Shown here piece by piece: positions 23,735 through 37,900 of a stretch of 64,000 nucleotides of DNA. The stretch's first letter is position 1, and each line of letters opens with the position of its first letter. The notes beneath the pieces are model-generated. The model did not search any database. It was given only the letters and a program-made list of their open reading frames with translations, and was not told the DNA's origin. The position numbers were made by a program, and so were the translations under genes. Source of the stretch: Brachionus manjavacas (taxonomy: Eukaryota > Rotifera > Eurotatoria > Ploima > Brachionidae); the NCBI GenBank assembly GCA_019054805.1, contig JAHQIY010000009.1:2976001-3040000 (forward strand). Reading direction: 5' to 3'.

Positions 23735-25985
23735 GTTTTATTTTTTTTTAAATTAAATATTCTTTATTTTTAAACATTTAATTTTTTTTTCATTATTAAA
23801 TTGAATTTTGAATTTATTTCCTGATGTTGCTTTTTCTACTCTCATATATTACGGCATCTTCCAAAAGATTAAAAACTGGATAAAACTTTTCATTTAGACT
23901 TAGGTTGTAAGTTTTCAAATACAGAAAGACAAGGATATAGATTGGATATGAATATTCATTTTTTGAAAATTAATATTATTGACATTTTGAATTTTTTAAA
24001 TTTTAAATTGATTTAAAATATTCTAAAAAAAAATCAAAAGCTCATATAATTATAAAATCTAACAAATTTAATAAAAAAAATTATTAAAGACAGTGATATT
24101 TTGAGTATCTTGGACACTAGTTTTGTCTGTTATTTTCCATCTTTTCTGCGCAATTTCGGCTACCATAGATGTCCTCCTAGTTGGTCATCTCCGCAAGCTT
24201 GCTTGCTGTAGCTTATTCTTATTAGTTCAGAGGAAATGTAGAGCAATGATCGAGAAATGAGCGAAATTAGGCTGATTACAAAAAAGTTGAGACATTTTCA
24301 AGGTTTTATTTTAAAATCAATTTTATTGAATGGAATAAAAATTCTCAAAACTTCCAAACTAATTTAGTTATTTAATATCTTCACTTATTTAGTGGAATAA
24401 ATCAATATTTTCCAGAAATTTTTAAGAATAAAATTAATAAAATTTCCTCTTTAATATTTTATCTTAAAGATCTCATCTTAATAAAATTAAAATTATTCTC
24501 GAGAATTTTGACAAAATTTAAATCAGGTTTTGATCTCGATGGCAATTACATTTTAAAAATAATCGATTTCATGGCTCTTTATCTTTAAATAGAATTTTTT
24601 TTAAATAACAAAACAAAATAATCTAATTGTTTTTCTATATAATCAAAAGGAAATGGGAGTTACTAAATAAAAAAATTATTATTAAAAAAACAAATTTTTT
24701 TAAAACATACATGTAACCAATTTCAAAAAAGATTTATCTATTTCATTAATTATTTTTGATGTGGATTCGAAAATAAAACTTTTCAAAAAACTTCTCCACT
24801 AATGTTGAAGTTATTTATTAATAATAAAAAAAAAAATTATTTTGGAATTTTTTTTCTTATATTTCTTTTTATTTTTAAAATTCATATTTCTGATTAGTGG
24901 CAAAATTTTAAAATCAATAATTTTTATTTTAAACAATCCTTTTTAAATGAAAAAAAAATTTTTTCTTTTTTGATATTTATTAAATTTAAAATAAAAAAAT
25001 TAATTAAATTTTATTTATTTATTGATCAATGAGTATAATATATTAATAAAACAATATTAAAAAAAAGTTTCTTAAAAACGATGTCACGTGTCGACAGTTC
25101 CGAAATAGACAAAATTGCTTTGAGGCTAAAAAAAGCTCTTAATTGAGGCCGTGATTGTCTCAAATAGCTTTTTATTGAATTTTTCACATGATCTACGGTA
25201 AAATGCAAAATAAAATATAATTCAAAATAGCCCACATGTTACATAAACCCAAGCAAAAGAAAAATTAATATCATTTTAATGGATTTGAAATTTCATCTTA
25301 ACACTTAAGAGGAAATCAATTAAGACTAATTATTAATGCCTAGAGGATATTTTTGTTCTGACGAAATATCACTAGAAAATGTATTCGTTAAGTGTGCACG
25401 AATGAGCCCAGGTTTGACGACACTTTAAGTTTAAAATTAAATTGATATATTCAAAATGTTAATTAACAAAAACCGCTATGCCATAAGCTCTTAATCGGGC
25501 ATAGTTTTGCCATGGAATTTAAGATTTTTTTCTAATTAAAATAAAATTTAATTAAATACCAGAAATTGAAGCTAATTACAAGCAACGACTAAAGAGCATT
25601 TAAAGCACAAAAGCAAAAGACAAAATCGGATTATAATAAGAGAGAAAGAGAGAGAAAAAAGAAGATAAACACAAGTCATAGAACGTAATTAAAAAATTTT
25701 GCCAACCTAATTTTCTTCACTTATCAATATTATTACTTCCCCTCTCTCAACAAAAAAATTATATTCTTACTTGATTTTTCATAATAGGTGTTGGAAAATA
25801 ATACTCAATGTATTTGTCTATTTTGAATATTAATTTCTTCTTTATTTTTTTTAAATGATTAGAATATAATTTTTCTGATTGTGTCAAAAATTGTATCCAT
25901 CTTTGGGTGCAGATTAAATTTTGTCGAGTGTCTTTAGTTATCAGGATACGCATCTTTTCAATTGACATGGTGTAATCAAGCAGCA
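23735..25985. other. intergenic DNA upstream of RIM
   Basis: No gene is seen. A GC-richer patch lies at 24095-24260. A GA-rich stretch at 25642-25660 (GAGAGAAAGAGAGAG), about 330 bases before the RIM start, could be a promoter or 5' UTR element but is only suggestive. Upstream non-coding exons of RIM may lie here. Confidence 0.35.
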
Positions 25986-28900
25986 ATGAGTTACCACATA
26001 CCGGAGTTAAGCTTGAGCCATTTGAGCGCAGATGAATTGGAAAAAATCAAAAAAGTTATTCAAAGACAAATTGAGTTCGAAAACGAAATAGAACAGTCTG
26101 TCGGGTGAGAAAAATTTAAAAAAAAAAATTTTATTTTTTTTCAAATAAAGCAAAAATAAAATGTTTTTATTTGAAATTTTTTTTTTTTCAGAGGTCTAAA
26201 GAAGACAATGTGCTATTTGATAAATAGTCAGGAAAATGTAAATAATGATAATGGTGAAAATGCGCTGTGTGACGCGGATAAAATGTCAGCTAAAAACCTG
26301 AGCACTAGTTGCATGCAAGGGTCGTCAAAAAATAGCCATCTAAGCGCCTTTTCATTCAATTCATTGAACGCAAGTGAAACGTGTTTTTTATGCAAGCGAT
26401 CATCGAGCAGCACCAACCTCTCCTTTAAGGAGTCCTTAATTGACAAACTCAATTTTTTAAAACCGGCAAACAGGAATAACAAGTTGGTACAATGTAGTGA
26501 CTGCTCTAATTTTGTGTGCCAATGTTGTGGCAACACGTCTAGTACAGATTTTTCAAGCAAAAATGTAAGCATTAAAATTTATTTTCATAAAGACTTTTTA
26601 AAACTATCGCTGAATTTCCTAAAATATTTTATAAGATGAATTAAAGTGCTAGACAAATTAGATGAAATATTGATCAAGCTAAAATTTGATGATCAAACCT
26701 TTAGGCTTTAATTAGGCAAGGTATTAGCTAAAAATCATTCAAATAAATAATAATAATGTTTTATTTTGTCACGAATTTAAATTATTTCTTTTATTGATTG
26801 TTTTTCTTTTTGATATTATGGAAGATAGATACTTAAAATTTGGCAAGATTTTTATATTATGAGAATCCTTTACTTTATTGATCTTTTTTTATTGAATCGA
26901 TTGAAATAAAATAGTAATTTTTATGTCAATTAGCAAATTTTTTCCAGATAATTATTTTGGATTTTTTTCTCAAAAAAAGCACATTTTTTAAATTATTCAA
27001 ACATTTTAGATTGTTGTACAAAAAATTTATTTTTCTTTACAAAAAATTTATTTTTCAAAAATAAAAATAAATTTTCATTTTATTTTTCATTGCTAAAAAT
27101 TGTTTTTGCCAACTTAAAAATTGTCTAATAGTTTTAACTGTAATAACTCTGCCGAATATAACCTGAAGAAAATTTACTTGTCCAAATGTACATCTTGAAA
27201 TAAAGCATAATCTGTATAATTTATTGAATTTCTTTTGTAACAAGTAATATTAAATTTGTTGCTATTTTCGTTAAAGAATTTAGCAAGAAGCTAAATTTAT
27301 GTTTCGGGTTGTTTAACTAGAACCTTTTTGAAATGCTTTAGAAACAAATAAAATATTTTATTTAAAAAAAAGAAGATTTAAGGCTAAAAATCGATAACAC
27401 CATTGAAATTATATTTTTTATATATCAAATTTAAAAATATTAAATCAGCTTCAAATTTCGATTAAAGTTCATAAATTTTTTTTTGAAAGAATAAATAAAA
27501 ATAATTCCAAATGAAAAATATATAAAAAATTAACTTTGTTTATTAATGTACATTTTTAATTCAATTTTTTAAAATTAGATAAAAAATTTAAATCAATTCG
27601 TATTATTAAATATTTAGCCCACAAAAAAATTTTAAAATTCGGCTTGTTTTCTAAAAAATTTACTTTTGAACATGTAAATTTTCAAAATGACTTTTAAATT
27701 TTTTAATATCCTTTTCTATCTTTTTCTACTTTTTAATATCCTTTTATATAAGAGTGCTATAATTTTAATTTATTTCATGATGTACATTTGGACAAGTAAA
27801 TTTTCTTCAGGTTATATTCGGCAGAGTTATTACAGTTAAAACTATTAGACAATTTTTAAGTTACAAAAACAATTTTCTTATTAAACCTTTTCGCCATAAT
27901 TAATTTTAGACAAAACAAATTCTGCAAATTTTTAAATTTTTGGTATTCAATCTAATGTTTATTTATTAATTAAATTAATTTCCTATTAAGAGACGAGTAC
28001 TTAAAAATAAAAAAAAATTATTTAAAAAATAAAAACTAAAAAATTTTTATTTAATTTTTGTATTCAATATATTATGGGGAAAACCCTAGGGTTCTTCCGA
28101 ATGCCAATAAACTTGGTTTATACACTCCAATTTGAAAATTTTTTTTATTTTTACATATGAAAATTTTTGAAAAAAAATATTTATTTGTTTATTAAATTGA
28201 ATTAGCTTCCTTTAAAGAGAAGTAAATTTAAAAAGAATTAAAAAAAATAAAAAATTAATTGACTTTTATCAAGACTTTTGACTTTTGTCGAAAATATCTC
28301 TGTCTAATTGTACCTGTCGAAATGAAGATTTATCTGTTGTACATATTATCTCTTGATTTTTTTCATCTTGAGTACTAAAAAAATTTAAATATTGACATAA
28401 TAATTTAAAACCTGAAAAAGTGTTAAGTTTTAAATTTTGAATAAGTATTAAAAAATGACAAAAATTACTTTAATTTTTTTTAAACTTCAAAAATAAGAAA
28501 ATTACATAAAAATTAATTGTGAAGAGAAATAATTTTAAACTTTTTTAATGGTAAGATTTTTTAAATGTTAAGATACATAAGTTTAAATTCGGATAAGTTT
28601 AACTCCGGCATCCTGCTGACGTTAAGTGCGTTCTGCTATAAAGTTAATCGCCTTACAGCTTCAGCTTTTGGCAAATTTGGTTACTTTTTACAAAGTTTGA
28701 AATTTTTTTGATAATTTCGTAAATTTTTTACTAACAACTTATTGAGAATTTAACTTTTTTTTAGGATTTTTTTTTAATTAATGTGATCATTTAATCGTAA
28801 TCACATTTTTTTAGATCGAAAAATATTTTAATTCAAATTCAGCTATTTTTTTTTGGGATATATTTAAAAATTAGCCTAATTATTCAAAAAGAACACTAGT

Positions 28901-31900
28901 CACTGGTCATTAGACAAGGAAACCCCCTTATTACATGGTGTGCTGTTAAAATATATAATGTGTGATAAACCAATTTTTAGGATGCCAAAACTCTTTAAAA
29001 AAAAACTGTTTGAAAATTATTTTTTTCAATCTAGACAGACTTGCTAAATGCAAAATGGCGCTGTAAAGTTTGTATTGTGAAACGGGAATTGGCAAAAAAA
29101 AGTGGTTGCTGGTCAGCGAGTGTTGAAGCAGGACGGGATGTGCGGCAAAGCCTGCTCGAAACATTGAAAAGGATCAAAGAGCTCGAAAAAAAAAAGCAAG
29201 TTCAACAGCAGCCATCGTTCGAGTTCAGTGACATAAAACGGGTTAAGATCAAAAAATTTGGTCTGCTGGCTGCGGCAGCGAGCAAGTTCAACACCAATTT
29301 GTATCTGAGAAGACACAGCCAGAATTCAGATGGCGAAAATTCCAAGATCATAAGTCTGGATGAGTGGCGCAAAAAGAGAAACATAGAAAACCAAAAAACA
29401 GTGATAAGTGACCATGATGATGGTGATGAAGATGACCAGTCCAAGATAAGCAAAAAAAAATTCCGTCAATTTTCAATGAACAACCAGGAACAAAAATCGA
29501 ACAGCGAGAGCGACCAAATGACTCTGTTGACCAAAGATTTGAACGATTTCATCGATCGGACAGAATCTGACGAGAATTTGGCAAGCCTAGCCAAAGTAAT
29601 TCTGATCGAACACAAACGCTCTTTGCAAATGAGCCAAACAATGACGCAGGACTCGTCAATTTCATACAATCAATCTACTGATTCAAGACGCGATTCGTTC
29701 AGTTCCAGACAGGATTCAAGTATTAGTGTGCACGAAAATGATTCAAGCAAGCAAGCTTCGGCCAAGTATGGCACGGCGCAGAAAAAAAACTCCCATGATT
29801 GGCGCCAGAGGAGAAAAAATTTGATGATCAGATCAAAAAAATGGTCGAACGCATTTGACGAGGAGAACCAGGACTCATCGCTGATTATCACCACCGATGA
29901 ATCATTTGCTTCCAATTCATTGATAGAAAATGTTGAGTCCCAGAACATCTCGCCTGTTTTCAACGAAGATAGCTCTTGTTCGGTGCATATTAGTGCACCT
30001 GAGCACAGCCCACAATTTCAGATAAGAAGCTCGTTTTGCGACGAGTCCGAAACACTTAACTGTGAAAATATTTCCGCACGAAAAAATACTCGCAAACTTC
30101 CCGACTTACCCACAAGTAATTTTCTTCCGCAATTTAATCTCATTTTTTCTTTCCTGAATAAAAAATTTTTGGTGGCCCAAAAAAATTTCGGGGTCCATTA
30201 CCAGAGCAAAAATTTTGGACAATATTTATTGTAGTAGTAGATTTTATTTTATTAGTATAGGTAATAAGTAAGGAACTTAGTACCTCCCTCAATCATAAGC
30301 ATTTTTACGCTTAGTTCAATTTTTTGTACTTTTTAATTAGTTCTCTAATCTTCTTAAATTTTTTTAAAGCTATTTTATTTTAGAAATTTTTTAAAAGAAA
30401 ATAAATTCATCTAAAATGTAAAAATAAGAGGTAAAGACAATGAGAATATCCATAAGTAAAAATCCTTCTAGTACTTTTTTTACTTTATAGCAATTTTATT
30501 TTAATCTATTCTATTTTGTAATTTATATTTAATTAATAGTTCTCTAATCTATAACATCTATAACATATTGTTGTAATGATGAAAAAGTTCAATGTTTTCT
30601 TTCGGTTTAAAATAAATGCTCTTTTTGAGCATTATTTATTAAATTATTTTTTTATTTGTTTTCTGTACCGAGCAAAAGCTCCTTCAGATTAAAAAAAATG
30701 TGTCTCCCCCAATAGGTTACCAAGCGGTCACGAAATATGTGACAAATTCAATTTCTCTCATTTGGTGACCAACAGTGGTCACGTATATTTGACCATGGAA
30801 ATAGGTGACCAATATTTAAATAAATTTTAAAATTAAATTATTTAGGTGACCAACATGTAGTTTATGTGACCACTTAAACTCATTATGTGACCATCGACGT
30901 CATTTCGTGACCACTTAAATTTAAAAATAAAAGAAAAAAAATTTTTTTAATTAAGTTTATTATGAAAATCGAAGCAAATCAATGTTTATAAAAATGTATT
31001 TTCAATGTTTAAAAATACATTTTTATTAATAAATAAAATAAAAAAAATTAATCTCTCTTTGATATTAGGACAATTGGATTTAGAACAGACTTGTGAAACA
31101 TGCACTGCACCAATTTCCCGTAACATATTAAAAATATTATATTCTTCGGAATCTTTAAATTGTTCATTCATTTTTGATTTTTAATTTTTAGAATAGTTTT
31201 AAAATTGTTTTTGGATTTAATATAAAATCTAACAATATTTTTTATAAAATTTGCTGTTTCATCAAAAAAATGATTATAATAAAAATTTGAAATTAATAAT
31301 AATAAGTAAATAAAATTCATTTTATAAAATTAACTTAAATTTTGTAATAATATTTTATTAAATTCATGTGACCATTGTCATTCATTTTGTGACCATTGAT
31401 ATTCATTTGGTGACCTATGTACTCATTACGTGACCGTTGTCTTCAAAATATTGGTCACCTATTTCCATGGTCAAATATACGTGACCACTGTTGGTCACCA
31501 AATGAGAGGAATTGAATTGGTCACATATTTCGTGACCGCTTGGTCACCTATTGGGGGAGACCCAAAAAAATAAAAAAATAAAAATAAAATAAAGTTAAAT
31601 AAGATAGAATAAAAATTTTAAAAAATGTAATGTAATAAAATGGTTTAAAATAGAGGAAAATTAATGAAATTGAACTAGAGAGTTAAAGGAAACATATTTT
31701 TAAAAAATTGATTGTTCAGGGAAAAAAGAAGAAATTGTAAGGTAGCAATTACACAATGGAGTTAGGTATTCAATAAATCTTGATTCGAAACCTTCTTTGT
31801 ATTCCTCCGCTAGTCTTTAAACCAATGGAAAAGAATGTCTCAGTCCTGTCCCAACATATCTCTCACTCAGCTCACAAAGCCGATTTGAGACTGTTAGTAA

Positions 31901-34900
31901 TTTAAGTTTATTAAAAGCCTCATGATGCAAAATGTTGGAAGGAGTATCATATTTTAACTTGAGGATAGCTCTGACTGCTGTATTCTGAATTGTTGTAGTT
32001 TTTTGATATTATTTTCTGAAAATGAATTCAAGCAAGGAAAAGAATAGTCTAAGATTGATCCGACTAAAGATTTATATAAATTTCCTAGTGTGTTTTGATT
32101 AAGACCCCATTTTTTATTTGACAATATCTTATTCTTCTTTGATTTCGTCTACCACTATATTAAAGTGTAACTTAGAATCAAATTTAATGCCAACAAACTT
32201 GATTTCTTTTTGTTCATTATTCTGTTTCCATAAATTTTTAAGTTTAGATCATCACTCTTTTTTTTATATCTAGAAAAGACTACTGAACACGACTTTTCAA
32301 CTGATATCTTCATTTTCCATTTAATAAGCATTCTTTTATTATTTATTTATTTATTTATTTGTATATCTGTACCGAGCAAAAGCTCCTTCAGATTAAAAAA
32401 AAAATCAAAATAAAATAAGTTAAAATAGAAGAAAATTAAAATTAGATATATTGATATAGAGAGAATAACAGGACATTTAAAAATATGTATCCTGTTATTC
32501 TCTATATCATTCTTTTACTATTTTTTTCCTTATTATATATTACAGTCGAGTCTTGTTATAACAATGCTGATTAATACGATATTCGCTTTAAAACGATATA
32601 TTTTTCATAATTTACATTCCCCAATATAATAACATGTTAACTTTTATGTTAATTCAATATCTAATTAATACGATAGGTTTATTCAGAAAAAAACAAACAA
32701 ATCAGTGCTAATTCATCATTTTTAATACGATATCGATCTTAAACAAAAAAACTTGAAATTTCGAATGATTTTTATAAAAATAATCTCTCTGACACAGAAC
32801 TTGTGAAAAAATATAATAGACCTCAGAGTACTGTCTCATCTCCATTGTGTAATTGCTATCTAGTAATTTCTTCTTTTTTTCCTGAACTTTCAACTATTTA
32901 AATATGTCTTAACTCCTCTTATTTACTTAACTTAAGGAAAAAAAAAAAAAAAATTTAGTACCAACTGCTGATTCCTTCTCCTAGTTTGGCTTGAGTCGGC
33001 TTTGGTCGGTTTGAGTTGGTTTTAGTCGGTCGCAGTCTATCTGAGTTTTTTAACAAAAAATAAAAAAGAAAGGAAAAAAAGAAAAAGCAAAGAACAATTT
33101 GAATAATAATTATTGAAATTAAAAATTAACATTTTAAAGGCACTTTGAAGTTTATGATCAATTTTTGATGCTTAAAATGATCATTCTGAGTTTTAATTTT
33201 GAAATGAATTGTTATTTCTTAATATAATAAATGCAGAGGTTCATTTTTGGATGTAACATTTTTTGTTAAATCTTAAGGTAACTTCGGCAATAACAAAACG
33301 CACATTGCAGAGTGACACCATCCAAAAGATGCTATTTTTAATTGAATAATTTTTTGCAGAATTATGCAGAATTTAGCTTTAAATTTAACAAAGTATGTTA
33401 AATCCAAAAATGTACTTCTGCATTAATTCTATTAAGAAATAACTATTTATTTCATAATTAAAACTAAGTATGGTCATTTTGAGCATCAAATATTGATCAT
33501 AAACTTCAAAGTGCCCATTTTAAAGGAGATTCTATTGCATTAATTTTGTCTTATCTGATTTTACTTTTAATTTTTTTTTTTTTTTGCTTTCAATACTTAA
33601 GATCATACTTAAATTCGCGTGATTACTCATCTACACGATTAAATTTTGGACAAAATTTAAAATTTCTTAGTAGTGAATTTAGCACTAAGTAGTATTTATT
33701 TAATTTTGGGATTAGATTACTGAATACCATTGAAGCAAAAATTGAATAAAAAGGAACTTCACTAGGCTCGTGTGTTTTCCTTGACAATAGTATATGATCA
33801 AAAATAAATACGGTACCAACAAAAAATTTCTTTCCTCTTCCTTTTCTTTTCTGTTCCTTTTTTTTCCTCATTATTATAAAAAAATTTATCTCTTTTTTAG
33901 TCTAATGTTTTTTCTGATAATCAATTTAAAAAATAAAAAATAAAAATTTACCAAGCTGATTAATTCTTATTATTCCCTTTAGAATTTAATTAATTTTTTT
34001 TGATTGAACAAGCTAAAGCTCACAAGTAAGCCTATTTGGATACTCAGAAATTTAGTGAGTATTTTCATCTTGACATTTGTCGCATAGAACAAGCAAAATA
34101 AATTATTTAGCTAAAATTAAAACAATTTACGCAAAATAATAGTCATTTTTTAAATTTTAGTAGAATGTTCAATTCAATTTTAGCTAAATTAAAACGAATT
34201 TAGAAAAACACTTTAATAATGCCATATTTTGTTGCTGGTTGATATAACTTTAATAATGCCATATTTTTGTGATATAAGCAAGTATATTAACCTGATCAGC
34301 AGGTCGGCAGTCCACATGCGGAATTGATACTTGAACGATATCGCCAACTTTGGCCTCACCCGTGAATGTGTGCCCTTATTTTCATAGCATTGGCTTCGAA
34401 AAATGTTTGCTTCTCCTTATCTTCCTCTATATCATTCAATTTTATTCAGTATTTTTACTTAGGTGAAATTTTTTTTTTAATTTTTGTTAAATAATTTTTT
34501 TTGCTTGTTCTATGCGACAAATATAATGTAAAATAAAAATTTGTGCCAATATTATTTCACACTTGACAAAAACTTGTGATCTAAAATAAAATTTTTTTAG
34601 TTAAAGAAATGACACTTTAATCATTAAAAATTGTTAAAACAATCATCAAATTTTTTTGGCTGATGTCATTTACTTTTGTGCAGTCTAATTTATTAAATAT
34701 TTAAAACATATAAAAACTTTGTTTTTTAAACTTTTTTAGAAAGAATTGGTCAAATTTAATTTTTAAAATTTGATCAAAACATTTTACTGTGCCAATTCCT
34801 TTCGCTTTACTTACTTTTAAGCTTTAGCTATCAATTTTTAAAAACTCATTAAAAATTGAACAATCATTTTTTTTATTAAAGAAAAAAAAAATCATAAAAA

Positions 34901-37900
34901 AATATCTTTTTTTCGGACTTTTTACGTAAATTTACCTAAAAAGTAGTAGTAGTAGTAGTAGTTCTTGCTGCGACACCTAACATGTAGATTGTCTAAGCCC
35001 ATCACCGCCAATTGGCCGTGTAGAGCTGTAGCAGCCGATTCCATTGAACTTATCTAAAGCCATTTTAAAATTAGCGATTGACTTGGATTTAACCACGTTT
35101 TCTGGCAACCTATTCCAATGCGGAACTACTCTGTTTGAGAAAAATACATGTCTGGCATTTACTGCAGCCGCAAAATCGTTTCTAATTTTAGCTGGGAAAC
35201 TTTCTCTCTGGACTCTGATGCTATTTCCTCTTAACGCCCCGGCTGGTCCTTTGTTTTCTGATTTATTCACTAGATTCTTGACCAAGCTTACCTTTTCTAT
35301 TCCATTCACTAGTTTGTACATTTCAATCAAGTCCCCTCTCACTCTTCTTTCACTCAGCTTTGTCAGTCCTAATTTTGTCAGCCTCTTTTCATACGGCATG
35401 TTTCTTACAGACAAAGGTATTTTTGTTGCCCTCTCTTGCACCTTTTCCAACCAAAAAATTGTAAATTCAAATGATTAATTCAACAGGTGAGTCAATATAT
35501 TATATTTATGTCGTTCTGTTACTCGGTCTTGGACAATTACAAATTTATTAATAAATTTATTTTCTTAATTCTTTTTTAGACTCAGAAAAGTGTATGTAAC
35601 TAGGCCTCTATTTTTAAAAAAAAATGGAAAAACAAGAAAAATTCTAAAAAAAAATTTTCGTAATTTCCGGTAAAAAATTTTTATGATATTTTTTGATTAT
35701 GATCATGAACTTCAAGTTGCCAAAAAATAGAAATGTTATTATAGGTAAAAATTTGTCATCATCTTTGATAACATAAAATGCTTGTAAAAATTTAGTTATC
35801 AGGATGTTTACTTAACCTTTATGGTATCAAATGATAATATTTTATGTTTTCACCTGATAACATAATCGACTAGACCCAAAACCGGTTCCTGGAATCTTGT
35901 TCGAAATAAAGAGGATTTCGTTATAAGGGTGTTCGTTATACAGAGGTTCGACTGTATTAGGAATTTTAATTTAAAATTTGATATTTTTAAAAATAAATTT
36001 AGCAAATTTTTTTAATTTAATTTATTAATATTTTAATAGCTGGACAAGTGAAATATCGACTTAATTTACTTTTTTAATATTCGGTTGAGATCTTTTCTTC
36101 TTAAAGATTTATTTTAAAAAAATTTTAGCCCAAATAATATTTGAAACGAATAAATTTATACGAAAATTTAAATTTAGATCTCTAATCTCTAATTTAAATT
36201 TAGAATTTAAATCTTAAATGATGTTTAATGTTTGACCGGCTTTTTAGATTTTAGATTATTTAACAGTTAATAAAAATTTTTTTAAATCAATAGAAATTTC
36301 CTCTTTAAACAAAAGCTTTTTTTTTAATTTTTTTGAAATAAATAAAAGTCTCTATTGATATAAGATTTCTTTTAATAAATTCAATTTTAGTTTTTCAGAT
36401 TCGGTAGAAGAAATTAAAGTGATAATCATTATTTATTCAATAAACACCGCAAGGGTGATGTAAAGAAAATATAGAAAGTAGAATAAAATAAAGTAAAGCT
36501 AAGTTTTGTCTTTCTAGATAAAATAAAAAAAAAGAAACACATTAATTTAAATGAATTATGATTTAAATGTTAGTCACATGATTTAGATTAATTAAAAAAA
36601 AATACTAAAAATAAATTTTCAAATTTTGTTTTTCGATAGATTTTTTTTTTTTTTTTTGGTTTTCTAAAGTTTTGAAAAAAAAGAAAATTCAAACAAAAAC
36701 AAAAGTTAATAAATCATCATGAAAATTCCTTTAATTTCTATCTTTTTTATTTGATTTGGGTTTAAATTTTTTGCTTAAACTTTTTAATTTAAAAAAAAAA
36801 TTAATTTAAATACGAATTTTAAAAATAATTGAATTTGAAGAGACTTTTTAAAGAAAAAAAGCATTTCTAGTCTTTGAACTTTTGCTTTTATTTTTATTTT
36901 AAGAAAATATTTCTTATTTAGTTCATATAATTTTAAATTAAGATAAATAGGCAGCCATGAGAGCTAAAACCAAGAGAGGGTAAAATGCAAAAGTTTTTTG
37001 ATTTTTTATTTATCAATCAATAATTAAAATACAATATCGAAAAACTGACTCAAAACTTGCATTAATTAATAATTTGGTTTCTTTACACAATTGATATTTT
37101 TTTATTAAAAATAATTTTTATTTTTTCAAATTTAAATTTCAAATCAGAATAAAATTCTTTATCCATTATTTTTGAGAATCTTTAAAAATTGCTTTTAATT
37201 TTCGAATAGCAAAAAAACACCCTGATATATTTTTAATATCCAGCTTTATTTTAAATTTCCAAGATCAAAATTATTTTTATTCTTTGTATTTTTATTAACA
37301 ATTAAAAGAAAATCCATTTTTACCTACCCTTCATCTTATCATATTTCATTACCAAATATAAAAACTATTTTAGTTATTTTTGGTCTCGTAATCAAATTTA
37401 GATGAATTAAAAAACAAAAATTATTGATTGTATCCATTTTGGACAACTAATTCCATTCAAAAGTTCTAATTAGATTATTTATTTTATTTGAATTATCATC
37501 TATTCGAGCACAATACCCATTATTGAGCATTTATTACATACTTAAAACATTTACTAGAAAAAGAACTAGAAATAAAAGCTAAATATCTTAACCATTTTTT
37601 TAATTTAAGAACAAATTCAGACTTGTAATTTATTAATAAATAGTGCAAAGTATTTGAAAGTGAAAAAATGATCATTTTAAAAGATAATCAAAAATAGAGA
37701 CACTAATTTGATAACCTGAGGATTTGAATCGCTGAGGATTTTGATTTTTTCAAATGTCAATTTAATTCTAATAAATTATATTAATAAAATGAAATTAAAT
37801 TATTTATTTATTTTACCGAAATCTATTCACTTTTTGTGATTACTTTTTAACATTAAATAAAGACCAATTTATTAATTTTTAATAATAATTATAAAAAAAT

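Larger units (their letters stand above)
30645..32510 (-). mobile_element. LINE family A 3' half, with two nested insertions
   Basis: Coding remnants at 32330-31800 (minus) include the SNKKWGL and GSILDYSF blocks. The 3' UTR runs through 31790-31700 and ends with the GAGC hairpin and ATAAA-type tail at 30690-30645. A GTGACC-rich MITE (30702-31561) interrupts the 3' UTR, and a second short retroposon is inserted at 32337-32507. Confidence 0.65.

Noticed and set aside
23585-23773. Plus-strand ORF of 62 codons
   Set aside because: It is the antisense of the Tc1 transposase SPDLNP region and a MITE end.
29113-29963. Several minus-strand ORFs within RIM exon 3
   Set aside because: They are shadows of the long RIM exon, whose plus-strand frame is linked to the zinc finger by matching splice phases.
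32545-35957. The pogo-type ends at 32545 and 35957 as the two ends of one 3.4-kb element
   Set aside because: The two ends agree only in the first dozen or so bases, no transposase lies between them, and several other elements do. They are more likely ends of different relics.
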